A stretch of DNA of 63,413 nt from Fuerstiella sp. (GTDB lineage: Bacteria > Planctomycetota > Planctomycetia > Planctomycetales > Planctomycetaceae). The notes below the pieces were generated by a model, which did not search any database, was not told the DNA's origin, and saw only the letters and a list, made by a program, of their open reading frames with translations. Made by a program: the position numbers and the translations under genes. The DNA lies in contig JALHMY010000050.1 of NCBI GenBank assembly GCA_022843805.1, positions 1 to 63,413 on the forward strand, given 5' to 3'. This document shows positions 1-9,112 of the stretch, piece by piece (position 1 is the stretch's first letter; every line of letters begins with the position of its first letter).

Positions 1-420
1 CCCGCGAAGCGAAGCGAAGTGGGAGGGGTCGGCCGTCAGGCCGGGGGAGGGCTCGCCGCGGGTGGCACTCAACGCTGTACCAAGATCACCTTCGCCCCGC
101 TGGTCGCCTGCCCCCTCCCGATCTTGCTATCGCTCGATCGACCTCCCCCAACTTCGTTGGGAGAGGAGGTCAAAAAAACCTCCCCTCCCGCGCAGCGAAG
201 CGGAGTGGGAGGGGTCGGCCGAAGGCCGGGGGAGGGCTTGCCGCGGGTGGCACTCAACGCTGTACCAATAACACCGTCGCCCCGCTGGTCACCGGCCCCC
301 TCCCGATCTTGCTATCGCTCGATCGACCTCCCCCAGCTTTGCTGGGAGAGGAGGTTAAAAAAGAACCTCCACTCCAGCGAAGCGGAGTGGGAGGGGTTGG
401 CCGCGGATGTGCGGGTGGTG
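1..420. repeat. GC-rich intergenic repeat, three copies (first cut by window edge)
   Basis: Three successive copies of a roughly 185-bp unit, anchored by GGGAGGGG at about 21, 207 and 389. Each carries a CCTCCC/GGGAGG arm pair, a GGCCG...CGGCC core, the phrase GGTGGCACTCAACGC, and a CTCCCCCA(N)TGGGAGAGG hairpin at its right end. The last copy is truncated after about 30 bp. The same unit occurs twice at 47.98-48.39 kb. Reading frames through it (low-complexity Pro/Arg/Ser) do not look like proteins. It is a dispersed intergenic repeat; function unknown. Confidence 0.85.
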
Positions 421-484
421 TGAAGCGACGAGTCGTGCTGGCTGGCAATTGATGGCGTGACCGAGCCAAAACCTGGGCGACGTT

Positions 485-1216
485 TCAGAAGTTACGATAG
501 AAGCTGGATGGCGGTTTCCAGTCATCCGTTTTTCGGAAGTAGCGACTGGGGCCAAAGCGGTTTTGAATACGCTTGTAAACGTTGTTGACCAGATTGGCAG
601 ACTGAAAGCTCTTCTGCAGACCAACATTCAGTTCTTCGTAATGCCGATGATTTCGAAGATACCGAATCACTCGATGCACTGAGCGCCACTGAGAATCATC
701 AAAGGCAATCGTGCCGCCGACCGGGATCATCCTGTCGGCAAAAAAGAAGTCCACAAAGGCGTGGTCGAAACCATGATGCCCGTCAATGTAGACGAAATCA
801 GGAGTGACGCCTTCACTGATCAGTTGAGGTAAAGCTGTTTCACTGACCATCTGCAGGTGCCGATGACGTTCCGACAATCCGGAATCATGTATTGCCTTCA
901 ATGCAGATAGCCGGATTTGCTCAAACCCAAAATACGGATCGATCGAAATCAGCTGGCCACACTGATTCTCTTCCAGCGCTGTCAGAATCGCCAGAGACGA
1001 GACCCCGTAGGCCATTCCAATTTCGATGGCGATCTTTGGAGGGTTGTCCTTCAAAAACCGGTACATCGCAACACACTCTTCACCGGATGTCTCCGAATGA
1101 AGTTCATTGGATGTGCCGTCCGCAAGAATCACCGTACGTGATGTCAGAATCCTGCGTAAAGTCTCATTCGGCGGCAGGTCCCGTGGGGGAGCATGCAGGA
1201 CTGGCATTTCAGGCAT
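485..1216 (-). CDS. Class I SAM-dependent methyltransferase
   Basis: 243-residue protein with a Rossmann methyltransferase core. Motif I is IEIGMAYGVSSLAIL (about 64-78), the acidic end of strand 2 is ISIDPYF (about 90-96), and the motif IV region is DFVYIDGHHGFDHAFVDFFF followed by GGTIAFDD. This pattern matches the Methyltransf_24-type family, which is often linked to cell-surface or natural-product modification; the substrate is unknown. There is no signal peptide, so it is probably cytoplasmic. It stands alone between the left-edge repeat and the divergent small secreted gene, so context does not indicate a pathway. Confidence 0.8.
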   Translation of the reverse strand: MPEMPVLHAPPRDLPPNETLRRILTSRTVILADGTSNELHSETSGEECVAMYRFLKDNPPKIAIEIGMAYGVSSLAILTALEENQCGQLISIDPYFGFEQIRLSALKAIHDSGLSERHRHLQMVSETALPQLISEGVTPDFVYIDGHHGFDHAFVDFFFADRMIPVGGTIAFDDSQWRSVHRVIRYLRNHRHYEELNVGLQKSFQSANLVNNVYKRIQNRFGPSRYFRKTDDWKPPSSFYRNF

Positions 1217-1623
1217 CCTTGCTGTGAACCAACAAATGAAAGTTAGATTACATGAGCTTATTTTTGCGATTAAAGCACGTTTCAGCCAGATCAGTTCTCC
1301 AGGGATGTCTGCGCGGCAGGATTTGCAGCAGAGTCATGAAAGCCAGGCCGGAGCACGGGTAAAAAAGCCCGGAAAAAAGGGAAGGGCGGATTGTAAAGAC
1401 CCAATCTCTCCGCTCAGCATGGTTTGGCAGAATCGCCTTAAAGTTTTCGGAATCCGCATTGACTCTGCAATCGTCCCATATAGTCCAGATAACCCTGGAT
1501 CTCTTTGTTGACAGGGTCATGTAAAAACCCTAGATTGACAGTTCAGTGCGGGGGGAACGTTCTGTGGATGAATGTTTCCATGGCGATTTGATCTGGGTTG
1601 GTTCAACAAGCTGGAGGTTTGTT
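1217..1623. other. Intergenic region, no supported gene
   Basis: About 400 bp between two divergently transcribed genes. Short open frames exist on both strands but have no recognisable domains or ribosome-binding sites. The segment must contain the promoter of the secreted protein at 1624 and probably that of the methyltransferase. I see no convincing -35/-10 pair. Confidence 0.5.
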
Positions 1624-2055
1624 ATGAAGAGGGTGTTTGGTTGTTTGGTTCTCACGTTGGTTTGCGGGCTGATTGCAATGTCCGGAACAGCAGAAGCTCG
1701 TAAGTCACGAGGTTCTTCCGGATCTTACGGTTCGGCAGATTACGTCCAGACAAGTGATTCGTGCGGGTCCTATGCATCATGTGGATCACATGGAGCAGAA
1801 GTTTCTTACGCATCATGCGGATCAGCTCCTGTTTCTTATGCATCATGCGGATCAACCGGATCTCATGAATCGTATGGATCAGAAGGATCACATGGCGGTT
1901 CCTCAGGATCATCTCGCAAGGCACGTCGTGAAGCTCGTCGGGCAGCACGTGGCTCGAACGGCTCTTATGGATCATACGGGTCAAATGGTTCACTGGGTTC
2001 ACACGGCAGCGTACAAGAAGTGTCATTCAGCTCATGCGGATCAGCTGGCTGGTAG
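1624..2055 (+). CDS. Secreted Gly/Ser-rich protein with repeated SCGS motifs
   Basis: 143-residue protein. The ATG at 1624 is preferred over the upstream in-frame start because GGAGG lies just before it (about 1613-1617) and the new N-terminus is a clean signal peptide (MKRVFGCLVLTLVCGLIAMS, then GTAEA). The mature part is almost entirely Ser, Gly, Tyr, His and Ala. It has five CGS motifs, four within 30 residues as SCGSYASCGS and YASCGS repeats plus one near the end, and one basic patch (RKARREARRAAR) in the middle. Nothing enzymatic is visible. It could be a disulfide-crosslinked surface or matrix component or a metal-binding protein; both are inference. A strong terminator follows at 2215. 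Confidence 0.8.
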   Translation: MKRVFGCLVLTLVCGLIAMSGTAEARKSRGSSGSYGSADYVQTSDSCGSYASCGSHGAEVSYASCGSAPVSYASCGSTGSHESYGSEGSHGGSSGSSRKARREARRAARGSNGSYGSYGSNGSLGSHGSVQEVSFSSCGSAGW

Positions 2056-2214
2056 TTCGCGGTTGAATGAACCGCTACGAAACTGGGTCTGGAGTCGAGA
2101 CTTCCGGCGGGTAGAGCCTTATCGAGACTGCTAAAGATTGCGTTTTTCGGAATCGCGTTCCGGATGTTCGGAATGTGGTTTCGTTCGGAAGAGATGCCTG
2201 CTGAAATATTGACT

Positions 2215-2245
2215 CGGGGCTGGTTTTTACCAGCCCCGTTTTTTT
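2215..2245 (+). terminator. Rho-independent terminator
   Basis: Perfect 9-bp stem CGGGGCTGG (2215-2223) / CCAGCCCCG (2230-2238), 6-nt loop, followed by seven T. It lies 160 bp after the stop of the SCGS-repeat protein and before the HTTM operon, so the small gene is its own transcription unit. Confidence 0.93.
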
Positions 2246-2306
2246 CATGATGCAAATTGAAGACAACGGAGCGCCAGGAAAGGTGAAGTAACACTCGGGG
2301 TGCGGT

Positions 2307-2882
2307 ATGTCAGGACGTCTGAAAAAGATTGGGTCAGTAACAGGTAAAGTTCTGCTAAGCCTGTGGCTTACGTTTCATGTGTTTTCGGTTTTTGTGGCAC
2401 CTGCAGCGATGCCGCCGATTTCGCCGTTGCTGCTGGATGCATGGAAGGTAGCACTTCCGTATAACGAAGCGCTGTTTCAGAATCATGGGTATCATTTTTT
2501 TGCCCCTGATCCCGGATCCAGCACATTGATCTCATGGAGTATTCCGAGGCCCGGCGACGTTCCGCAGACAGGCCGATTTCCGGATCCCGCGATTCGCCCC
2601 CGCCTGTTATATCATCGCTATTTCATGCTGGCGGAGAACCTCTGGTCATTTGATGATCAGACTCAGGAGGAGATTCAGCGAGCGTATGCAAAACATTTTG
2701 CATCGCTGCATAACTCCAGTCAGATTGCCCTGAATCGCGTGAGTCACGCTCCGTCTTCGATCCTGCGAATTCAGGCGGGCGGCAGGCTGGACGATCCCGA
2801 AACCTACGAATCGGAAGTTTTGGGCACCTTTGATTTTTCCACGGAGAATTCCGAGTCTGCATCGCTGGCCGGAAGATTCTGA
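2307..2882 (+). CDS. Membrane-anchored partner of HTTM protein, function unknown
   Basis: 191-residue protein with one N-terminal hydrophobic segment (about residues 11-40, KVLLSLWLTFHVFSVFVAP) and a soluble, probably exported remainder. It contains the motif HGYHFFAPDPGSSTLI. Proteins of this type with an FFAPDPG-like motif are, as I recall, frequently found beside HTTM-domain genes in planctomycetes. It ends two bases before the first ATG of the HTTM gene, so the two are surely co-transcribed. The role is inferred to be as an accessory subunit. No catalytic motif is visible. Confidence 0.75.
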   Translation: MSGRLKKIGSVTGKVLLSLWLTFHVFSVFVAPAAMPPISPLLLDAWKVALPYNEALFQNHGYHFFAPDPGSSTLISWSIPRPGDVPQTGRFPDPAIRPRLLYHRYFMLAENLWSFDDQTQEEIQRAYAKHFASLHNSSQIALNRVSHAPSSILRIQAGGRLDDPETYESEVLGTFDFSTENSESASLAGRF

Positions 2883-2893
2883 GGATGACTGCC

Positions 2894-4411
2894 ATGAAAT
2901 CTGATGCTGTCGCAGCGACTCGCCAATCCGTGGTTTCAGGTCTTCGGGGATTTTTCCGCGGCCTGTCAGACGACTGGAACCGTTTCTGGTTTGAACCGGC
3001 TGACCCGATTCTGCTGGGGTTGATTCGGTTGCTGACCGGCTGGATGCTGTTCTACAACCTGCTGACATGGACACTGGATCTTGAAGCCTTCTTCGGGAAA
3101 GATGGTCTGCAGCCGCTGGAGACCATTCGTCGACTGCATGAATCCAAATGGTTGTTTTCCTTCTGGCTGTGGCTCGACGACCAGTGGATGTGGCCCGTTC
3201 ATTTTACCTGCCTGACGATAGCCGCTTTGTTTTTCCTTGGCATCGCAACGCGCGTTACGTCGATACTCGCGTTTCTGATCACCATTTCATATTCACAGCG
3301 TGTTCCTGTCGCCAATTTTGGCTTTGATCAGATTCTCGGAATGCTGTGCTTCTACCTGTGTCTCGGACCTTCGGGTGCCTGCATGTCGGTCGATGCTGTC
3401 CTTCGACGATGGTGGAGACGACGGAAAGGCCTTTCGGAAGAGGTGACCGTTCGCCGCATGGCTTCGGCTCGAATGTCGATGCGACTGATTCAACTGCACA
3501 TGTGCGCCATTTACTTCTGGGCAGGTTTCTCAAAACTCAAGGGCCCTTCCTGGTGGACTGGCGAAGCGATGTGGCGTGTAATCGCCAACTACGAATACCA
3601 GACCGTGGATCTGACATGGATGGCCAATGTTCCGTGGTTGCCGTACCTGATTGCTCATCTCACGATCGTGTGGGAGGTGTTCTTTATTGTACTGGTCTGG
3701 AATCGCCGGTTGCGTCCGCTCGTGCTGTTTGTCGGACTGGGGATGCATTTTGGGATTGGTGCTTTTCTTGGTATGTGGACATTCGGTCTGATCATGACGT
3801 TTGCGTACCTCGCGTTTTCGGACCCGGATGTCTGGCGAAATCGGATTCACCGGCTTGCTGGTCGCATCAATCGTTCGAAGCACGAGCCATCGGACAACGG
3901 GACGGTGTCCAGGGGCATCGTTCTCAGGGAGCCAGTCACAGAATCGGCGAGCGTCTGTCACGACGATGCGTGTCTGAGCGCCGCTGAATGTACCTCAGAG
4001 AAAGTTTCCGGTGCTTTGTATACCGGGAAGACTCTGGCTCGAGTGGGAATTGTTGCCTGTGAACATGCAGACCGTTCTTCACTGAGGAAATACTTTTGGG
4101 CTCATGGTTTCGACTGTCAGGTGGTGGCGAGTCCCGAGGACTGTCTCGGACTGATTGCGCGAAAGCAGATTGACGGCGTGTTGATTCATGGTCCGGGGCT
4201 GGTTCTTACCGACGTGGCGGATCTGGCTTCGGAACTGGCCGACGTGGCGGGCGTTCCGGTCCTTGTCACCCTGACGTCCCGTCAGCTGGACATTGCAACT
4301 CGTCTGGACCTGATTCAGCGGACGCGATGGATGGCCCTGCCCGCATCATTGCACGAAATCCGTCTGCAGCTGGAGCGACAATTAATACCGGAAGGCTCTC
4401 ATCATGGCTGA
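2894..4411 (+). CDS. HTTM-domain membrane protein with C-terminal receiver-like domain
   Basis: About 505 residues. Residues 35-320 form a multi-pass membrane domain of the HTTM family (the fold of vitamin K-dependent gamma-carboxylase), with typical stretches such as LLTGWMLFYNLLTW, HMCAIYFWAGFSKL and GMHFGIGAFLGMWTF. After a linker, the last 124 residues (from ARVGIVACEHADRSSLRKYF) follow the pattern of a response-regulator receiver. The phosphoacceptor Asp is replaced (GVLIHGPG), the conserved Lys is gone (MALPAS), and the acidic pair is changed, so it is a pseudo-receiver. ATG 2894 has GAGG 9 nt upstream; ATG 2885 is an alternative. The 3' end overlaps the TPR gene by 8 nt. Substrate unknown. 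Confidence 0.85.
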   Translation: MKSDAVAATRQSVVSGLRGFFRGLSDDWNRFWFEPADPILLGLIRLLTGWMLFYNLLTWTLDLEAFFGKDGLQPLETIRRLHESKWLFSFWLWLDDQWMWPVHFTCLTIAALFFLGIATRVTSILAFLITISYSQRVPVANFGFDQILGMLCFYLCLGPSGACMSVDAVLRRWWRRRKGLSEEVTVRRMASARMSMRLIQLHMCAIYFWAGFSKLKGPSWWTGEAMWRVIANYEYQTVDLTWMANVPWLPYLIAHLTIVWEVFFIVLVWNRRLRPLVLFVGLGMHFGIGAFLGMWTFGLIMTFAYLAFSDPDVWRNRIHRLAGRINRSKHEPSDNGTVSRGIVLREPVTESASVCHDDACLSAAECTSEKVSGALYTGKTLARVGIVACEHADRSSLRKYFWAHGFDCQVVASPEDCLGLIARKQIDGVLIHGPGLVLTDVADLASELADVAGVPVLVTLTSRQLDIATRLDLIQRTRWMALPASLHEIRLQLERQLIPEGSHHG

Positions 4412-5543
4412 TATCCGTCACTTTGTCAGCGTGCGGATCCGGATTGCCCTGCTGCCGACGTTACTGGCAATTGCCGGTTGTGCGAACTCGGCCGATTCAC
4501 CTGCCGTGATGATGGAGCGAGCTCGTATTCTGATGGATCGGCAGCAGCCGGAGGAAGCCATTCCGTTAATCAGCAAAGTGATTGCCGAACAGCCGGAAGA
4601 ACCTCATGCGCGGTATCTTCGGGGACTTGCGCACGAGCGGCTTGGGGTGCTGGAAAAGGCGATCGAAGACTACTCCGAATGTCTGCGACTGGCTCCCGAT
4701 CGAAAGGATGCTCGCAACAATAAGGCGGTGGTGCTTGCGAGAATGGAGCGATTCGATGATGCCATTCTCGAGTTTACTCATCTGATTGAGATGGATCAGG
4801 ATGATCCGCTGGCCTGGCGAAACCGCGGATTGTGCTATTCCGATTTAGAGAACTACCAGGCATCAGTCAGTGATTATAACAAGGCCATTGAGCTGACACC
4901 GGACGACCCGGCCAACTGGTTTCAGCGAGGTAACGTCTTTCTGAACAAAGACGACTTTGCTGCCGCGGAAAAGGACTACAGTGAGGCCATTCGCCTGGAC
5001 CCGAAACTGGCTCGAGCATACATGAATCGATGTGTGGCCCGATATCATCAGGGGCAGCGATCGCAGGCGGGCGAAGATCTGAAAATCGCTCAGTCACTGG
5101 ATGACAGTATTGTGCTGCCAGCGCTGAGTTTCTTTGAGGAGCCGGCAGCATCCGGGGCCGCTGAGGGGTCGGGCCTGTGGCAGGCGATTCGCAGAGTGGC
5201 CGAGCAGCATTTGACGAGTCGGGGATTTTCGGCGATCGTCGTGAAGACAGAATATCCCGGCCTCAGCTGCGGCCGATATTCGGCGGAACGCGCCGGCAAA
5301 GTCTGCGAGATTTTCGTAACATATCAGCCGGAACCGTCTTCATTTCTGAATGTGCCGGCTGTCGCCTCAGATGAGGCCGCGTCATTGACGGAGATGAACT
5401 GTTCTCTGCTGGTATTGAGTCGGTCTGGTGCGTCGGATGAAACGCCAGTGGTCAGTCAGTTCCGGGAACAGTGGAATCCGAACGACCAGCCAGGTGAGCC
5501 TGTCATTCTTCGTTACCAGAGTTCAGCGTTGACGTCCCCGTAG
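4404..5543 (+). CDS. TPR-repeat lipoprotein
   Basis: 379 residues. The N-terminus is a hydrophobic leader ending in a lipobox-like LAIAGC (Cys about residue 26), so probably a lipoprotein. Residues 35-235 contain five to six tetratricopeptide repeats, seen as recurring pairs such as ARYLRGLAHERLGVLEKAIE, AWRNRGLCYSDLENYQASVS and NWFQRGNVFLNKDDFAAAEK. The C-terminal 140 residues have no recognised domain. The ATG overlaps the end of the HTTM gene by 8 nt, indicating translational coupling. It is likely a scaffold for the HTTM system, by inference from the operon. Confidence 0.85.
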   Translation: MADIRHFVSVRIRIALLPTLLAIAGCANSADSPAVMMERARILMDRQQPEEAIPLISKVIAEQPEEPHARYLRGLAHERLGVLEKAIEDYSECLRLAPDRKDARNNKAVVLARMERFDDAILEFTHLIEMDQDDPLAWRNRGLCYSDLENYQASVSDYNKAIELTPDDPANWFQRGNVFLNKDDFAAAEKDYSEAIRLDPKLARAYMNRCVARYHQGQRSQAGEDLKIAQSLDDSIVLPALSFFEEPAASGAAEGSGLWQAIRRVAEQHLTSRGFSAIVVKTEYPGLSCGRYSAERAGKVCEIFVTYQPEPSSFLNVPAVASDEAASLTEMNCSLLVLSRSGASDETPVVSQFREQWNPNDQPGEPVILRYQSSALTSP

Positions 5544-5611
5544 CATTGCTGTGGGATGAATCGCAGCACATGCGTTGCAATTCAAAGTGGCGGCCACTCC
5601 CTTTGAGTCGA

Positions 5612-6061
5612 TCAGCGATTTGCATTTCGCCATTCAAAGCGCCAGTTGGTACTACTCAGCGCCCGGACTTTCGGAAAAAATGACAGGCACCGAGAGAGAA
5701 CAGTGACTATTGTCTTTGATGAAATCGTTTCCAGGCAACCAATGACCGGCTGAAATTCCAGAGCGGGAAACATCCTGCGAAGTTCTTCCGCTGAATATTC
5801 ATGAGCATTCAAAATCAGCCAACACCATTGGGAAAGGCGGTTCGCTCCGGAAATAGTCGTTTTATCGAATCTGGACTTCTTCAATTCTACTGTGTGAACT
5901 TCGATCGCTCTATCCAGTTTTCGACCACTTTTCTTGAACGCAAAATCCACAAACGCTTTGATCCCCAGTGGTACCACTCCGGACTCCGCAAAAACGTTGG
6001 ACAGTCGTTTCAGGCCAATGCAAAATTGTAGCCGTTCCGCGACGGTCGATGTAGTCATCAA
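5612..6061 (-). pseudogene. Probable remnant of Rpn-family nuclease / putative transposase
   Basis: 149-residue frame alone in a 640-bp gap. Its middle (AIEVHTVELKKSRFDK ... ANRLSQWCWLILNAHEYSAE, then ELRRMFPALEFQPVIGCLE) resembles the segment after the catalytic domain in Rpn-family PD-(D/E)XK proteins, which typically read EIHxLELPKF ... WLYFLxxAEE. The N-terminal nuclease domain is not recognisable upstream. I read it as a decayed 3' fragment. A genuine short unknown gene is the alternative. The assignment rests on pattern memory only. Confidence 0.4.
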
Positions 6062-6179
6062 ACCGTGATGAAAATCGACACACCGGAAGAAACGCCTGAA
6101 ACCTCAGCTTCAAAAGGCTCGCGGATTCGGGGCGTTGTCTCGCTGGCGCATTTCCCTCCACTGAACGCTGCCGCAACTG

Positions 6180-8237
6180 TTACGATTCCAGAGTTTCCCA
6201 GCGATCCAGACAGTGCAGCAATTCCTGTTCAACTTCCTGCAGGCGAGCACCGACGGTGGCGGCACGATTCCCGGCTGCCTGATAGATCTGTGGATCCGCC
6301 AGCTGTTCGCTCAGCTGTTTTTGTTCTGCTTCCAGAGCGGCAATGCGATCAGGCAGCTGTTCCAGCTCTCGCTGTTCCCGATAACTCAGACGGCGAGTCG
6401 GTTTGGAAGCGGGCGCGACGGCCGTCCCCGGGGGAGTCTGCGTTGCTATGGTGCTTCTGGCCGGAGCTCCGGATTTCGACGGATCCGATGTCCCACCCGA
6501 GCCCGTACGAGCTGATTCGATTCCGACGGTCTGAATTCCGCCAGTTTCAGGTTCGGACGACTGCGAGCGAGCCGCAGTATTGTTCCCTGCGTTCGACGAC
6601 TTTTCCGCCGGTGCGGAAGCCGCGATGGAATCACGGATCTTCTTCTGTCTCAGCCAGTCATCGTAACCACCATCGAACTCGGAAATTTGTCCATCCCCTT
6701 CGAAGACGATGGTGCTGGTGACTACATTGTTGAGGAATGCCCGGTCATGGCTGACCAGCAGAATTGTGCCGCTGAACTGAGGCAGCATTTCTTCGAGCAG
6801 TTCCAGTGTTTCGGCATCCAGATCGTTTGTGGGTTCATCCAGAACCATCACATTGGCTGGCTTTGCCATCATTTTTGCGAGCAGAAGGCGATTGCGTTCT
6901 CCACCGGAAAGAAAACCGGCCAGCGTCTTTACACGGTCAGGGGAAAACAGGAAGTCCTGCAGGAATCCGACGACATGTCGCTTTTCGCCGTTAACCAGTA
7001 GAAAATCGGTTCCGTCGCCCAGGTTTTCGCGTGCCGATTTGGTGTCGTCGAGCTGATCGCGAAGCTGATCGAAATAGGCAACGGAGAGGTTTGTTCCCAG
7101 TCGTACTTTACCGCTGGTGGGCGTGAGCTCGCCGAGCAAAATGCGCAGCAGCGTGGACTTGCCGGCACCGTTCGGACCGATAATTCCAATCCGGTCACCT
7201 CGAAAGATGGTCGTGCTGAAGTTTTTGATTACCTCGGCGCCATCAAAATGGTGAGAGACATTTTCGAGTCGGGCGACCAGATGTCCGGAGCGGTCTGCCT
7301 CCTGAATCTGCATTTTGGCCAGTCCGACTTTTTCGCGGCGAGCTCTCCGTTCTTCCCGCATCTTCTTAAGTGCGCGAACTCGTCCTTCATTTCGTGTTCG
7401 CCGGGCCTTGATGCCCTGTCGAATCCAGCGTTCTTCCACGGCCAGTTTCTTGTCAAACTGAGCCTGTTCGACAGCTTCGGCAGCCAGCAGCTGATCCCGC
7501 CGCACCAGAAATGTGGCGTAGTCACAGGTCCAGTCAAACAGTCGCCCCCGATCCACTTCCACGATTCGACTGGCGAGTTCCTGCAGGAATACTCGATCGT
7601 GTGTTACAAAAATCAGAGTACCGGTAAAACGGCTGAGGTAATCCTGAAGCCAGATAATGGAGTCAATATCCAGATGGTTTGTCGGTTCATCCAGAAGCAG
7701 GATGTCCGGTTTGCGAATCATGGCTCGAGCGAGCAGCACTCGGCGTTTCATTCCGGCCGACAGGGAACCAAAATCATAATCAGCTGGCAGCTGCATTTCT
7801 TCAAGCAGATCCTCCAGCTCATCGGCCGCAGTCCAGAGGTCTGCATCAGCCAGCTGGTTGCTGGCATCATTGTAGATCTTCTGATCGTGCTCATTCAGTA
7901 ATTCACCGGTATGCTGTTTCCGGGTGAGTGTTCTGTATGCACAGACTGCAGGTCCAAGTTCCGCAAAACCTTCTGCGGCAACGTCGAAAGCCGATTTTCC
8001 GGTACCATCCGGAACGTCCTGAGACAGCTGAGCGACAACTGTATCCGGCTGAAACTCTACGGTACCATCATCCGGACGAATCAGTCCGGCGATGATTTTC
8101 AGCAGAGTTGACTTTCCCGCGCCATTGCGTCCGACGAGGCCGATCCGTTCGCCTCGTTCGACATGCAGTGTTACATTTTCGAGCAGAGCGGGAGACGCAT
8201 ATGTAAATGACAGATTGTTGAGACTCAGCAACGACAT
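6180..8237 (-). CDS. uup: ABC-F ATPase, Uup type
   Basis: 685 residues, soluble, two ABC ATPase domains and no membrane segments. Domain 1: Walker A GRNGAGKST (36-44), signature LSAGMKRR (159-166), Walker B ILLLDEPTNHLD (179-190). Domain 2: Walker A GPNGAGKST (352-360), signature LSGGERNR (441-448), Walker B VMVLDEPTNDLD (461-472). A basic linker lies between them. A Ser/Ala/Thr/Gly-rich spacer and a C-terminal coiled coil (LSYREQRELEQLPDRIAALE onward) match the Uup C-terminal DNA-binding region. ABC-F proteins act on the ribosome or, for Uup, on branched DNA and precise transposon excision. The gene is divergent from pdeM, with about 50 bp between starts. Confidence 0.93.
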   Translation of the reverse strand: MSLLSLNNLSFTYASPALLENVTLHVERGERIGLVGRNGAGKSTLLKIIAGLIRPDDGTVEFQPDTVVAQLSQDVPDGTGKSAFDVAAEGFAELGPAVCAYRTLTRKQHTGELLNEHDQKIYNDASNQLADADLWTAADELEDLLEEMQLPADYDFGSLSAGMKRRVLLARAMIRKPDILLLDEPTNHLDIDSIIWLQDYLSRFTGTLIFVTHDRVFLQELASRIVEVDRGRLFDWTCDYATFLVRRDQLLAAEAVEQAQFDKKLAVEERWIRQGIKARRTRNEGRVRALKKMREERRARREKVGLAKMQIQEADRSGHLVARLENVSHHFDGAEVIKNFSTTIFRGDRIGIIGPNGAGKSTLLRILLGELTPTSGKVRLGTNLSVAYFDQLRDQLDDTKSARENLGDGTDFLLVNGEKRHVVGFLQDFLFSPDRVKTLAGFLSGGERNRLLLAKMMAKPANVMVLDEPTNDLDAETLELLEEMLPQFSGTILLVSHDRAFLNNVVTSTIVFEGDGQISEFDGGYDDWLRQKKIRDSIAASAPAEKSSNAGNNTAARSQSSEPETGGIQTVGIESARTGSGGTSDPSKSGAPARSTIATQTPPGTAVAPASKPTRRLSYREQRELEQLPDRIAALEAEQKQLSEQLADPQIYQAAGNRAATVGARLQEVEQELLHCLDRWETLES

Positions 8238-8289
8238 AAAACGGAATTTTCAATAGATCCTGGCAGGAAAGTACGGAGGAGCATCGCTG

Positions 8290-8970
8290 GTGAAGGATTC
8301 ACAGACCACCCAAAAAACGACAACCGAGATTCTATTGGGCGGTGAAAGACTGCAACTAATGCCTGAAAGAGCTGTCTGGTGGAAAACCTCAGGCACGTTG
8401 CTGATCGCAGATACTCATTTCGGGAAGGAAGCAACTTTCAGGGCCTCAGCCATCCCGGTTCCTGATCAGACCGTTGAACAGTTGTCCCGTCTGGATCGAC
8501 TGATCCATGAGACAAAGTGCAAAAGGCTGATTATTCTGGGAGACCTGATTCATTCCCGTCATGGACGATGCGAAACCGTATTGTCTCTGATTGGTGACTG
8601 GCGGGATAGCCGGAAGTCCCTGAAAATTCACCTGGTCCGCGGGAATCATGATGTCGGCGCCGGAGATCCGCCCATGCAGTGGAAAATTGGCTGCATTGAT
8701 GAGCCATGGAACGACGGTCCGTTTCGACTGCTCCACATTCCCAATTTTGGTGAAGAATCCGCCGGGCCGGCCTTGTGCGGCCATCTGCATCCGGTGGTTC
8801 GATTGCATGGGCCAGGAGGTGATTCCGCCAGACTGGCCTGTTTTCTGCTGAGGAATCAGGTGCTGATTTTGCCGGCTTTTAGCTCATTCGTGGATGGCAA
8901 GGCCATGCAATTGTTGCCGGGAGACCGGGTTTTTGCGGTCTGCGAGGATCGAGTTCTTCCGCTCAATTAG
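8290..8970 (+). CDS. pdeM: Metallophosphoesterase, PdeM-type DNA damage-associated nuclease
   Basis: 226 residues with calcineurin-type phosphoesterase motifs in order: ADTHFGKE (D-x-H), LGDLIHSRHG (G-D), RGNHD, and CGHLHPVV. Spacing and the N-terminal LMPERAVWW stretch match the ligase-associated endonuclease PdeM family. GTG start at 8290, with GGAGGA at 8275-8280. In many bacteria pdeM sits with a ligase, exonuclease and Lhr helicase. None of those is here, so it is an orphan copy. Cytoplasmic, expected to use Mn2+ (family knowledge). Confidence 0.85.
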   Translation: MKDSQTTQKTTTEILLGGERLQLMPERAVWWKTSGTLLIADTHFGKEATFRASAIPVPDQTVEQLSRLDRLIHETKCKRLIILGDLIHSRHGRCETVLSLIGDWRDSRKSLKIHLVRGNHDVGAGDPPMQWKIGCIDEPWNDGPFRLLHIPNFGEESAGPALCGHLHPVVRLHGPGGDSARLACFLLRNQVLILPAFSSFVDGKAMQLLPGDRVFAVCEDRVLPLN

Positions 8971-9112
8971 CTGCTGGCCGGGGACGAAGTGATTGATTGA
9001 AATGCCGGTATCCCGGATACTGTTTGTTTCTTCACAGGGACTGCTGCGAATTTCCATGGCCCTGCTGAACTCCACTTTAGACGAAAAATAACTTTCTGGT
9101 CTTTGATTTCGA

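Noticed and set aside
1107..1511. 134-codon plus-strand frame
   Set aside because: Overlaps the methyltransferase start and has no domain or ribosome-binding site.
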